Source: Deltaproteobacteria bacterium
GTDB taxonomy: Bacteria > Desulfobacterota_C > Deferrisomatia > Deferrisomatales > JACRMM01
Length of the DNA: 16,165 nucleotides
Assembly (NCBI GenBank): GCA_016218905.1
Contig: JACRCS010000649.1
Span: forward strand, 1 to 16,165
Direction: 5' to 3'
The notes beneath the pieces were generated by a model. That model ran no database searches. It saw only the letters and a list, made by a program, of their open reading frames with translations, and was not told where the DNA came from. The position numbers and the translations under genes were made by a program. Positions 1-6,597 of the stretch are shown one piece after another. Positions within the stretch are counted from its first letter, which is position 1, and every line of letters starts with the position of its first letter.

Positions 1-485
1 CGGTCGACACGTGCCTCCAGTGCCACGACAAGGTGGGGGAGCAGATGTCCTCGTCCCACAACCATCTGGTGCCGTACCGCAAGAACGGCTGTCTCGCCTG
101 CCACTCTCCCCACGCCGGCGATAAGGCGCGCCTGCTCAAGGGCAAGGAGACGCAGGTGTGCCGAACCTGCCACTCGACCACGTTCGAGCGCAACGAGAGC
201 GCCAAGTTCCGTCACCAGCAGACGGCTTCCTGTACGGACTGTCACGCGCCCCACGGCTCGAACCACCCGGTGATGACGAAGGCGACGATCAACGCGGTCT
301 GCGTCGGCTGTCACACGAAACACGAGCAATTCACCCACCCGATCGGCGAAAAGGTCTTCGACCCGCGCACCGGCCAGGTGATGACGTGCGCGAGCTGCCA
401 CGCGACGAAGGGTACGCCGTACGCGTACCACCTGCGGTTCAGCGGTCAACGCGACCTCTGCATCCAGTGCCACCGGGAGTACTGA
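1..485 (+). CDS. Multiheme c-type cytochrome, paired-CXXCH type (5' partial, at least 7 hemes)
   Basis: The reading frame is open to the left edge (first full codon at 3) and the first heme motif, CLQCH at 12-26, lies before the first in-frame ATG at 33. The true start is therefore outside the window. Seven CXXCH motifs follow: CLQCH 12, CLACH 90, CRTCH 159, CTDCH 231, CVGCH 300, CASCH 387, CIQCH 459. Spacings of about 13-26 residues and the CHSPH/CHAPHG contexts are typical of the doubled-CXXCH family of periplasmic or outer-surface electron carriers, where each motif covalently binds one heme and nearby His residues supply the sixth ligand. The C-terminus (QRDLCIQCHREY) closely resembles that of the 5-heme cytochrome ending at 9084 (QRDLCIGCHRNMK), suggesting a shared ancestral module. 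It is the first visible member of the cytochrome/propeller array. Total heme number and any signal peptide or upstream domain cannot be seen. Confidence 0.93.
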   Translation, partial: VDTCLQCHDKVGEQMSSSHNHLVPYRKNGCLACHSPHAGDKARLLKGKETQVCRTCHSTTFERNESAKFRHQQTASCTDCHAPHGSNHPVMTKATINAVCVGCHTKHEQFTHPIGEKVFDPRTGQVMTCASCHATKGTPYAYHLRFSGQRDLCIQCHREY

Positions 486-530
486 CGTGCACGCGCTCCT
501 TCGTCCGCCGGTGGGCAGAGGCTGTGAGCT

Positions 531-555
531 TAGGGCGGGAGAGGGTCCCACCCTA
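531..555. promoter_or_regulatory. Intercistronic stem-loop / palindromic repeat
   Basis: TAGGGCGGGA (531-540) and TCCCACCCTA (546-555) form a 10-bp inverted repeat with one C-A mismatch and a 5-nt loop. It sits in the 88-bp gap between the first cytochrome and the NHL gene. No T-run follows, so it is not a typical intrinsic terminator. It could be an RNA-processing or stability hairpin that sets unequal expression of the two genes, or a copy of a dispersed GTAGGGTGGG-type palindromic repeat. The structure is seen directly; its role is inferred. Confidence 0.5.
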
Positions 556-573
556 CAGGATCGAGGATGGGCC

Positions 574-1458
574 ATGAGAGAGATGACTGGGAGACCCCAT
601 AGACTCCTTTTCGCGTTGCTCCTCGCGCTGTTGCCGGTCTGGGCGCTGGCGGAGTCCTGGCAGTGGGAGATGAGCCTGAAGATCGAGAGCCCCGGCGACG
701 CGATGTACATGCCGGCCGCGGTGGCGTTCGATCCCGCCGCGGAGCGGTACTACGCGGTCGACACGGGCCGAAACCGCCTCGTCTCCTTCGACCGCAACGG
801 AGCCCTCCTCCGGGCGTTTACCGCCGACGACCGGTTGAAGAGTCCCTTCGACATGGTCCGTCTCGACGACGGACGTCTCTGGGTAGTGGAGAAGGGGCGC
901 AACAGCTTGACCCGGATCGACGTCGCGGCGCGGGAGGTGAAACCGCACACGCTGAAGGACGGCGAGAGGCAGGTCTTCCCCGATCGCATCGCTCAGTCCG
1001 GGGGGAAACTGTACGTTCTGGATCGCGCCAGCGGTCAGGTTCTTCGGCTCGCCCCGGACCTGAAGGTAGAGCAGCGCTTCGGCTGCGTCGACTGCGCCGG
1101 GGGACTGTCCGATTTCGCCGTCGAAGACGGCGGCGTATGGGCCCTGGAAACGCAAGGGAAGAAGATCTTCCACTTCCGGCCCGACGGCCAGGTGGACCAG
1201 ACCTTCGATCTGGGCGCCCACGTTGGGTTCCCGGCGTCACTGGCGCTGGAGCCGGGCGGCGGATTCATCTACGTGGTTGACCGTCACCGGAGCGGGATGG
1301 TGGTATTCGGCCGGGACGGTCGATTCCGCTACCGCTTCCTCGCCCCGGGGCAGGCTCGGGGCCAGCTCAACTTCCCCCGTGAGGTGCGTTTCGATCCGTG
1401 GGGGAGACTCTGCGTGGTGGACGAAGGCAATGGCCGCGTGGAGATCTACAGTCGATAG
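574..1458 (+). CDS. Secreted NHL-repeat beta-propeller protein
   Basis: This is a 294-residue protein starting at ATG 574, preceded by GAGG at 563-566 (7-nt spacing). A GTG at 487 would extend the frame by 29 residues but gives a poor, uncharacteristic N-terminus and no Shine-Dalgarno. Residues 1-26 are a clear Sec signal peptide (R-rich start, LLFALLLALLPVWALA, cut after ALA). The rest is made of about six blade-like units with the NHL pattern (P..VAFDP...YYAVDTGRNRLVSFDRNG; FPREVRFDPWGRLCVVDEGNGRV). NHL propellers are six-bladed binding platforms, mostly for proteins. It lies between two multiheme cytochromes, so a structural or docking role at the periplasm or surface is likely. A CVDC pair at residues 171-174 (DNA about 1084) looks like a heme motif but lacks the His, so heme binding is not expected; a disulfide or metal site is possible. 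Confidence 0.88.
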   Translation: MREMTGRPHRLLFALLLALLPVWALAESWQWEMSLKIESPGDAMYMPAAVAFDPAAERYYAVDTGRNRLVSFDRNGALLRAFTADDRLKSPFDMVRLDDGRLWVVEKGRNSLTRIDVAAREVKPHTLKDGERQVFPDRIAQSGGKLYVLDRASGQVLRLAPDLKVEQRFGCVDCAGGLSDFAVEDGGVWALETQGKKIFHFRPDGQVDQTFDLGAHVGFPASLALEPGGGFIYVVDRHRSGMVVFGRDGRFRYRFLAPGQARGQLNFPREVRFDPWGRLCVVDEGNGRVEIYSR

Positions 1459-1467
1459 AGGCGCGTC

Positions 1468-2559
1468 ATGACGATTCGCAGGGGGAAAATTGCCGCCTGC
1501 GTGGCTGGCCTCCTTCTGGCCCTGCCGCCCCTTTGCGAAGCAACCCTGAAAGGGGAGTGCTCGAACTGCCACACGATGCACAACAGCCAGCAGGGTACGC
1601 TGGTGGCGTTTTCGCGGGACAGTTCGGGAAGGCAGGTTCTGCAGATAACCCCCTACAACATGCTCCTGAAGACCGACTGTATCGGCTGTCACAGCGATCC
1701 CGGCAGCGAGACCATCGTGACCAAGGGCGAGACCCAGATCCCTATCGTCTTCAACCTGTCGGAGCCGATCTATCCGCCGGACGGCTCCTCCTCCTCCTCC
1801 CTCGCCGGCGGGAACTTCCATTGGGTCGTACGGACAGGGGACGCTTACGGGCACAACGTCTTCGGACTTTCCGGACAGGACTCCCGCTTCGCCCAGGCTC
1901 CCGGAGATACCGTCGTGGACGAGTGCGCCACGTGCCACAGGACCCTGGCGACGGCGCAGGGCGGCTGTACGGGTTGTCACGTCCCGCAGCATCACGCCGG
2001 CGGGCCGGGCCTCGTGGCCGGTCGCACCCACGGGTGGTACCGTTTCCTCGGATCTGTGATGCAGCGGAGCGGCCAGACGCTCACCGCCCAGGGCGTCGTC
2101 GGAATCGAGGATCCGGAGTGGGAGCAGAAAGTCCTCCCGACGCGCCACAACACGTACAAGGGATCGACCACGCCGGGCGGCAGCTATCTCGATACGGGAT
2201 CGATCAACCAGAAGTGCACCGGGTGCCACGGCCGGTTCCACAACGAAACCGTGGCGAACTCCGTGTGGATCCGCCACCCCGTCGACGTGGCCATCCCCGA
2301 CTCGGGGGAGTTCACGGGACTGACCACCTACGATCCCCGAGCGCCGGTGGCACGGTGGACCGTCACTGACGCGGACGCGAACTTCTCCTCGGTCACCCGG
2401 GGCTCCGATCTCGTCTCCTGCGTCTCCTGCCATCGGCCTCACGGCTCTCCCTATCCCGCCCTGCTGCGCTGGAATTATCGGGCGTGGCCCGGCATCGACC
2501 CCCAGACCGGGAACCCCGCCGTGAACGGCTGCGCCGTATGCCATACCGCGAAGGGCTGA
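1468..2559 (+). CDS. Extracellular-type heptaheme cytochrome c (CxxCHTMHNSQ family)
   Basis: Starts at ATG 1468, 9 bp after the NHL stop, with AGAGG at 1457-1461. The 363-residue product has a signal peptide (residues 1-25, hydrophobic AACVAGLLLALPPLCEA) and seven CXXCH motifs at C31, C71, C153, C167, C250, C318 and C355. At least ten other His residues (for example 38, 118, 129, 188, 227, 258, 270, 325) could give bis-His ligation. CSNCHTMHNSQ right after the signal, LAGGNFHWV...GHNVFG, and WIRHPVD...PVARW are recognisable, from memory, in Geobacteraceae extracellular cytochromes; the CxxCHTMHNS start also recalls the nanowire cytochrome OmcS, which has six hemes. Length and heme spacing are unlike the compact paired-CXXCH neighbours: long 60-80-residue heme-free linkers occur. 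Role inferred: terminal or filament-forming cytochrome of extracellular electron transfer. Orthology to OmcS is not claimed. Confidence 0.92.
   Translation: MTIRRGKIAACVAGLLLALPPLCEATLKGECSNCHTMHNSQQGTLVAFSRDSSGRQVLQITPYNMLLKTDCIGCHSDPGSETIVTKGETQIPIVFNLSEPIYPPDGSSSSSLAGGNFHWVVRTGDAYGHNVFGLSGQDSRFAQAPGDTVVDECATCHRTLATAQGGCTGCHVPQHHAGGPGLVAGRTHGWYRFLGSVMQRSGQTLTAQGVVGIEDPEWEQKVLPTRHNTYKGSTTPGGSYLDTGSINQKCTGCHGRFHNETVANSVWIRHPVDVAIPDSGEFTGLTTYDPRAPVARWTVTDADANFSSVTRGSDLVSCVSCHRPHGSPYPALLRWNYRAWPGIDPQTGNPAVNGCAVCHTAKG
2550..2555 (+). promoter_or_regulatory. Ribosome binding site deciding a TTG start
   Basis: GAAGGG at 2550-2555 lies inside the last codons of the heptaheme cytochrome and 6 nt before TTG 2562. 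It supports TTG 2562 as the start of the lipoprotein gene over in-frame ATG 2538 (no Shine-Dalgarno) and the farther GTG/ATG candidates that would overlap the cytochrome more deeply. The stop of the upstream gene (2557-2559) falls between this site and the start, which favours translational coupling. Confidence 0.6.
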
Positions 2560-2561
2560 CC

Positions 2562-4052
2562 TTGAAGACTCTTGCCGGTAGGCTCCGTGGTCTCGCGCGG
2601 CGTTCGCGCGAGCGGGGTTTCCGCCCGCAGGCCCTCGCGGGAGCCGTGCTGTGCTTGGTCACGACCTCTTGGCTCCAGGCGTGCGAGCCGGCCCTGCACT
2701 CCTCCGCGCGGCCGCTCGGAGAGCTCACGCGGAACGGCGGCCGGGGCGCGCGCCTGAGCCTTTTCCTTGCCCTGAAGGAGAGCGGCGGACCCAGCCTCCG
2801 GCTGGAGGTCGCCTCGGTGGAGCTCTTCTCCGAAAGCGGGTGGTTACCGGTGAGGAGCGGGGGGCTGCGCTTGGACTCCCAAGGCATCGGGCCGAAACAG
2901 GTCTTTCTCGGTAGCCGGGCCGTGCCTCCGGGCCATTACCAACGAGTGCGCCTCACCCTGGAGGAAGGGTCGGTGCGCCGGGAAGACGGCAGCTACGGGG
3001 AGCTGCCCGTCGACCCGGGCGTCCTCGAGTTGGAGCTGCCCTCGCCGCTGCTGCTCGCGCAGGACGACAGTCGTTCCCTCTTCTTCACGTGGGACGTATA
3101 CGCGTCGCTGCCGACCTCGGATCGCCTCCAGCCCTCCCTCGCCGTCGCCCCGCAGATCAAGCCCCTGCTCGTCGACCTCGTCTATGCGGCTTGTCCGGAC
3201 GCCAACACGATCTTCGTGATCCGTACGGACAAGCACTGGGTAGCCGACTCGTTTCCCCTGACGGGCCGGCCCACGGACCTGGCCATGGACCCCAATCCCT
3301 CGCGGCGGCGCCTTTACGTGCTCGCTTCGCGGGAGCCGGCCGTCAAGGTGGTGGACCTCTCCTCCCAGCGCGTGATCGCGGTCTACGGCGTGCCCCTGGC
3401 CGCAACCCTTACGTCCATGACCATCAGCCCGGACGGGAAGTTCGCCTACGTTCTGGACGAGAGCGGCGGCTACGTGATGCAGGTAGATCTCGCCACCGGC
3501 CGTAGCACCGCCCGCGCGCGCCTGGCCTACCGGCCGCGGTACGTTGCGTATCTGGCGGAGCAGAACCTGCTGGCCGTCTCCGCCGCCGTCTCTCAGACCG
3601 TTCTGCTCCTCAACCCGCTCGATCTCAGTGAGGTCGGCCGCGTCGTCACGGGAGACGGGCCCCAGGGTCTTCTCCTCTCCAAGAGCCAACTCTACATTGC
3701 CGAAGCCGGCGACGATACGGTGTCCGTGTACGACTTCGCGACCAATCGGATCCAAGCGCGTCTGAGCGTGGGCGGCGAGCCGCGCCGCCTTCTCGATGAC
3801 GGAAACCATATCTACGTCAGCAATCAGGGGAGCGGTTCGCTCTCCGTGCTGGTCCCCGGACAGATAGGCGTCGCGAGAACCATTCGCATCGGTGGAAGGC
3901 CGACGGAGATGGCGCTCGACACGAGGGAGCGCTGGCTCTACGTCGCGGACGACCAGGAGGCAGCTCTCGCGGTCGTCGACACGACCGCGAATCAGTTCGC
4001 CGGGCGCGTGGACCTCGGGGCGCGCCCGCAGGGGCTGGCGGTGATCCGATGA
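2562..4052 (+). CDS. Lipoprotein with DUF4382-like domain and YVTN/YncE-type beta-propeller
   Basis: A TTG start at 2562 gives 496 residues. The N-terminus is Arg-rich, then ALAGAVLCLVTTSWLQAC: the WLQAC lipobox puts the lipidated Cys at residue 41, followed by Glu rather than Asp, so outer-membrane sorting is plausible. Residues about 64-200 are a beta-rich module resembling DUF4382 (a surface-lipoprotein domain; assignment tentative). Residues about 205-496 are repeated YVTN-like blades (GRPTDLAMDP..RRLYVL...VKVVDLSSQRVIAVYGVP; LTSMTISPDGKFAYVLDESG; GGRPTEMALDTRERWLYVADD), a seven-bladed type propeller related to YncE and cytochrome-d1-like folds. No CXXCH is present, so it carries no covalent heme. 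It sits between a 7-heme and a 10-heme cytochrome and its stop overlaps the next ATG by 4 bp, implying co-production. Role inferred: surface-anchored scaffold or binding partner for the cytochromes. Confidence 0.87.
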   Translation: MKTLAGRLRGLARRSRERGFRPQALAGAVLCLVTTSWLQACEPALHSSARPLGELTRNGGRGARLSLFLALKESGGPSLRLEVASVELFSESGWLPVRSGGLRLDSQGIGPKQVFLGSRAVPPGHYQRVRLTLEEGSVRREDGSYGELPVDPGVLELELPSPLLLAQDDSRSLFFTWDVYASLPTSDRLQPSLAVAPQIKPLLVDLVYAACPDANTIFVIRTDKHWVADSFPLTGRPTDLAMDPNPSRRRLYVLASREPAVKVVDLSSQRVIAVYGVPLAATLTSMTISPDGKFAYVLDESGGYVMQVDLATGRSTARARLAYRPRYVAYLAEQNLLAVSAAVSQTVLLLNPLDLSEVGRVVTGDGPQGLLLSKSQLYIAEAGDDTVSVYDFATNRIQARLSVGGEPRRLLDDGNHIYVSNQGSGSLSVLVPGQIGVARTIRIGGRPTEMALDTRERWLYVADDQEAALAVVDTTANQFAGRVDLGARPQGLAVIR

Positions 4053-5296
4053 GAAGGAAACCCCGATCCGCAGGGAAACTGCGTCGCTTCTCCCGCGCGC
4101 TCCATCGGCCGGCGCTGGGTCTCGTAGTCGTCCTCTACGCGGTCTTCGGACTCGACGTCGGGACCCGGCTCGGGGCCCTGGCCGCCGACCTGGAGATCCT
4201 CACCCCCCGTTCGGGTGCTACCGTCCTCGCCCGGAAACCGCTCACCCATCTGGTTCTCCGGCAAGCGCAGGACGCCGGCGGAGAGCGACCTTGGGTCCAG
4301 GTTTCGGGGGGACGAAGGCTCGAGTCCTCGGCAAGCGGTCAGCACCAGGGCCACACGTACCTCCACTTCCAGTTGCCGCTCAAGTCGGGACTCAATACGT
4401 TCGAGATCGGCCCGGCGGGTCAGCGGTTTCAGCTGACCTATCAGCCTCTCACCGGCAGGTTCCCGGCGAGCCTGAAGAACGTCGATCTCTTCCACCGGGA
4501 GGACCGGCTGCCGGAAACCTGCACCGCGTGCCACAGCTTGCAGAACGGGGCACCGATAGCCGGTCTCGGCGTGGTCGGGCAGGAGGCCTGCCTGCGCTGC
4601 CATCGAGGCACCGTGGCGAAGGCCGCTTGGAAGCACAGCCCCTTCGACAACAAACTCTGCCTCGCCTGCCACCAGCAGTCCGCGACGCCGTGGCGGTTCG
4701 GCTTTCCCGTCGGAAGGATCGAGGACTCCTGCTTCGCGTGCCACACCGGAAAGAGGCGCTGGGTGTCCCACAAGTACCCGCACGCGGCCATGACCCTGGG
4801 AGGGTGTACCCTCTGCCACGATCCTCACGGCGACGCGAACCGCTATCAGCTCTGGGCGGAGGGATCGGTGGCCCTCTGCGTCACCTGCCACAGCGACAAG
4901 GAGACCCTGCTGCCGGAGGGCAAGCGCGTGACCCCGCCGAAGCAGGGGAAGGGTGGGAAGCCCGAGCCCGCCGAGCCGCAGGTTTCGTACGTGCACGGGG
5001 TCATCAACGGTCCGGGCTGCGTCGCCTGCCACGATCCTCACGCGACGGGTCAGCGTTTCATGCTCCGCCAACCGACCAACCAGCTCTGCGTCGGCTGCCA
5101 TCCGAAGCTGGCGGGCGTGACCTTCGGACATCCGGTGGCGCGGCATCCCGTCGCCGCGCCCAAAGAACGACGCCGCCCCGACCGGCCGCTCACGTGCGTC
5201 GGCTGTCACGACCCCCACGGGACGGAGAACGAGTACATGCTCATCGGAACTACACTCGGAGGCCAGTTCTGCCGTGAGTGCCACAAGAAGCAGTAG
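4049..5296 (+). CDS. Decaheme c-type cytochrome with N-terminal beta domain
   Basis: ATG 4049 overlaps the previous stop as ATGA. The 415-residue product has an Arg-rich N-terminus and a hydrophobic segment (about 21-45, LGLVVVLYAVFGL...LGALAA) that is a long signal peptide, probably cut after ALA (45), or an anchor. Residues about 47-133 are heme-free and beta-rich (LEILTPRSGATV...LKSGLNTFEI), Ig-like or adhesion-like. Ten CXXCH motifs follow at C158, C181, C204, C228, C253, C277, C324, C347, C383 and C408, mostly in CHDPHG-type paired contexts, with more than ten additional His residues for distal ligation. A Lys/Pro/Gly-rich linker (about 289-311) splits the heme domain 6+4. MtrA-type decaheme cytochromes also have ten hemes, but the N-terminal beta domain and linker are unlike MtrA, and no partner porin is visible here. 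Likely a periplasmic or surface electron conduit. Confidence 0.92.
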   Translation: MRRKPRSAGKLRRFSRALHRPALGLVVVLYAVFGLDVGTRLGALAADLEILTPRSGATVLARKPLTHLVLRQAQDAGGERPWVQVSGGRRLESSASGQHQGHTYLHFQLPLKSGLNTFEIGPAGQRFQLTYQPLTGRFPASLKNVDLFHREDRLPETCTACHSLQNGAPIAGLGVVGQEACLRCHRGTVAKAAWKHSPFDNKLCLACHQQSATPWRFGFPVGRIEDSCFACHTGKRRWVSHKYPHAAMTLGGCTLCHDPHGDANRYQLWAEGSVALCVTCHSDKETLLPEGKRVTPPKQGKGGKPEPAEPQVSYVHGVINGPGCVACHDPHATGQRFMLRQPTNQLCVGCHPKLAGVTFGHPVARHPVAAPKERRRPDRPLTCVGCHDPHGTENEYMLIGTTLGGQFCRECHKKQ

Positions 5297-6581
5297 CGGT
5301 TGGGTACGAGCAAGGATCGTCGGTGCGCTCCTCCTGGGAAGCCTCGTCGGAGTCCCGGGGGGCGGACCTTCGGCGTGGGGAGCCGTTGTGACCGCCCGCC
5401 TGAAGTCCCTCGGTCAGGTCACCGTGGACGACGAGGGGCGGCCGTTGCGCTACCCGAGCGCGCTCTTCTTCGATCAACGGAAGAAGGAGCTCTACCTCAT
5501 CAATGTGGGCGCCTCCAGCGTCGTCATCTACGGGTCCGACTACTTCCCGGTGGCTTCAATGGGCGCCGGCCGCGGGATAGAAGGGCCGAGGGGCGGGTTT
5601 CTCGCATCGAACGACCTCATTTACGTCTGCCAGTCTCGAACCAAGGACAAGCCGCCACGGATCACGGTCCTGAATGCTGCCCTCTTCCCTCTGCGCGACA
5701 TCCCGATCGCCGAGAGCCCCGATTCGGCCGAGTTCGTGCCCAGGCAGGTCGCCGTCAGCCGAGACGGCCTGCTCTACGTGGTGGGAGAGTCGAATCGAGG
5801 GGTCCTCGTCCTCGATGAAGACGGTGTCGTCCTGCGCAAGCTGAAGCCGATGGATCTAGTCGCCGCGGAGGCGCTGGCTCCGGCGGGAAAGGCAACCGCC
5901 GGCGCCGCGAAACGGAAAGGGAGCGGCCCGACCGCTTCCGGTGAGTCCGGCGGGTCCGGCGAGGCTCCTAAAGAGGGCAAGGACTCGCGGGTCGACATCC
6001 CGGAGGAATTCCGCCCTCAGACGACGCAGGAGCAGGCCCGGGCCGGTAAGAAGGTGATGGGGCCCGTGAGGATTCGGGCCCTCACCATCGACAAGGCCGG
6101 GAGGATCTACCTCGTCAGCGCGGAGACGGGCAAGGTGTACGTCTACGGACCGGATGAGAGCTTCCTCTTCTCCTTCGGCAAGAAGGGCGGCAGTCCCGGT
6201 ACGCTGAGTACTCCGAGCGGAGTGGCCGTCGATGAGGATCGGGGACTCGTCTACGTGGTCGATTACATGCGCCACACGGTCTTGGGTTACGACCTGAGCG
6301 GGAACCTGCAGCTCGAGTTCGGGGGTCGGGGGACGGGGGAGGGCTGGTTCAACTACCCCGCCGATATCGCCGTCATTCAGGGAGGCCAGGTGGTCGTCGC
6401 CGATCAATTCAACAACCGCGCGCAGGCGCTCGAGGTCGAGCCGATTCTGTACGAGGTTCCGTCCATCGGCGTATCGAAGACGGCCGAGCCTTCTGCGGAG
6501 GCGGAAGACGGGAGCGGCTCCGAGCCTCCGGAGAAGGAGCCCGGCGCGGAAGGGACGGACGAGGTGGAGAGCAAAGAGTAG
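5274..6581 (+). CDS. Secreted NHL-repeat beta-propeller with charged insert and acidic tail
   Basis: GTG 5274 is the only usable start before the signal peptide. It overlaps the decaheme gene by 23 bp, with GGAGG at 5258-5262 (11-nt spacing). The 435-residue protein begins with an Arg-containing n-region and GALLLGSLVGVPGG...AWGA (cut near residue 37). NHL-like blades are clear at about 58-90, 156-190, 265-300, 310-345 (GVAVDEDRGLVYVVDYMRHTVLGYD) and 355-385 (FNYPADIAVIQGGQVVVADQFNNR). Two features set it apart from the upstream NHL protein: a low-complexity Ala/Gly/Ser/Lys-rich insertion at about 198-262 in mid-propeller, and a Glu/Pro-rich acidic tail at about 403-435. No heme motif is present. 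Placed between a 10-heme and an 8-heme cytochrome, it probably binds or organises them; the acidic tail could engage Lys-rich surfaces or metals (speculative). Confidence 0.87.
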   Translation: MSATRSSSGWVRARIVGALLLGSLVGVPGGGPSAWGAVVTARLKSLGQVTVDDEGRPLRYPSALFFDQRKKELYLINVGASSVVIYGSDYFPVASMGAGRGIEGPRGGFLASNDLIYVCQSRTKDKPPRITVLNAALFPLRDIPIAESPDSAEFVPRQVAVSRDGLLYVVGESNRGVLVLDEDGVVLRKLKPMDLVAAEALAPAGKATAGAAKRKGSGPTASGESGGSGEAPKEGKDSRVDIPEEFRPQTTQEQARAGKKVMGPVRIRALTIDKAGRIYLVSAETGKVYVYGPDESFLFSFGKKGGSPGTLSTPSGVAVDEDRGLVYVVDYMRHTVLGYDLSGNLQLEFGGRGTGEGWFNYPADIAVIQGGQVVVADQFNNRAQALEVEPILYEVPSIGVSKTAEPSAEAEDGSGSEPPEKEPGAEGTDEVESKE

Positions 6582-6582
6582 G

Positions 6583-6588
6583 AAGGAG
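6583..6588 (+). promoter_or_regulatory. Strong Shine-Dalgarno before octaheme cytochrome
   Basis: AAGGAG at 6583-6588, 9 nt before ATG 6598 and immediately after the NHL stop (6579-6581), is the best match to the anti-Shine-Dalgarno in the whole cytochrome array. This suggests that the octaheme cytochrome is translated more strongly than its neighbours, as expected for a bulk extracellular product. Confidence 0.55.
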
Positions 6589-6597
6589 ATCGGTCCG

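Noticed and set aside
487..573. N-terminal extension of the NHL protein from GTG 487
   Set aside because: The extension would place a signal peptide 30 residues into the protein, reads through the hairpin at 531-555 and lacks a Shine-Dalgarno; ATG 574 has GAGG at good spacing.
1237..2544. 435-residue minus-strand open frame
   Set aside because: It is antisense to the NHL and heptaheme cytochrome genes and contains no domain signature.
4049..5296. Naming the decaheme protein mtrA
   Set aside because: Heme count alone is not enough: it has an extra N-terminal beta domain, a 6+4 split and no adjacent porin or outer-surface decaheme partner.
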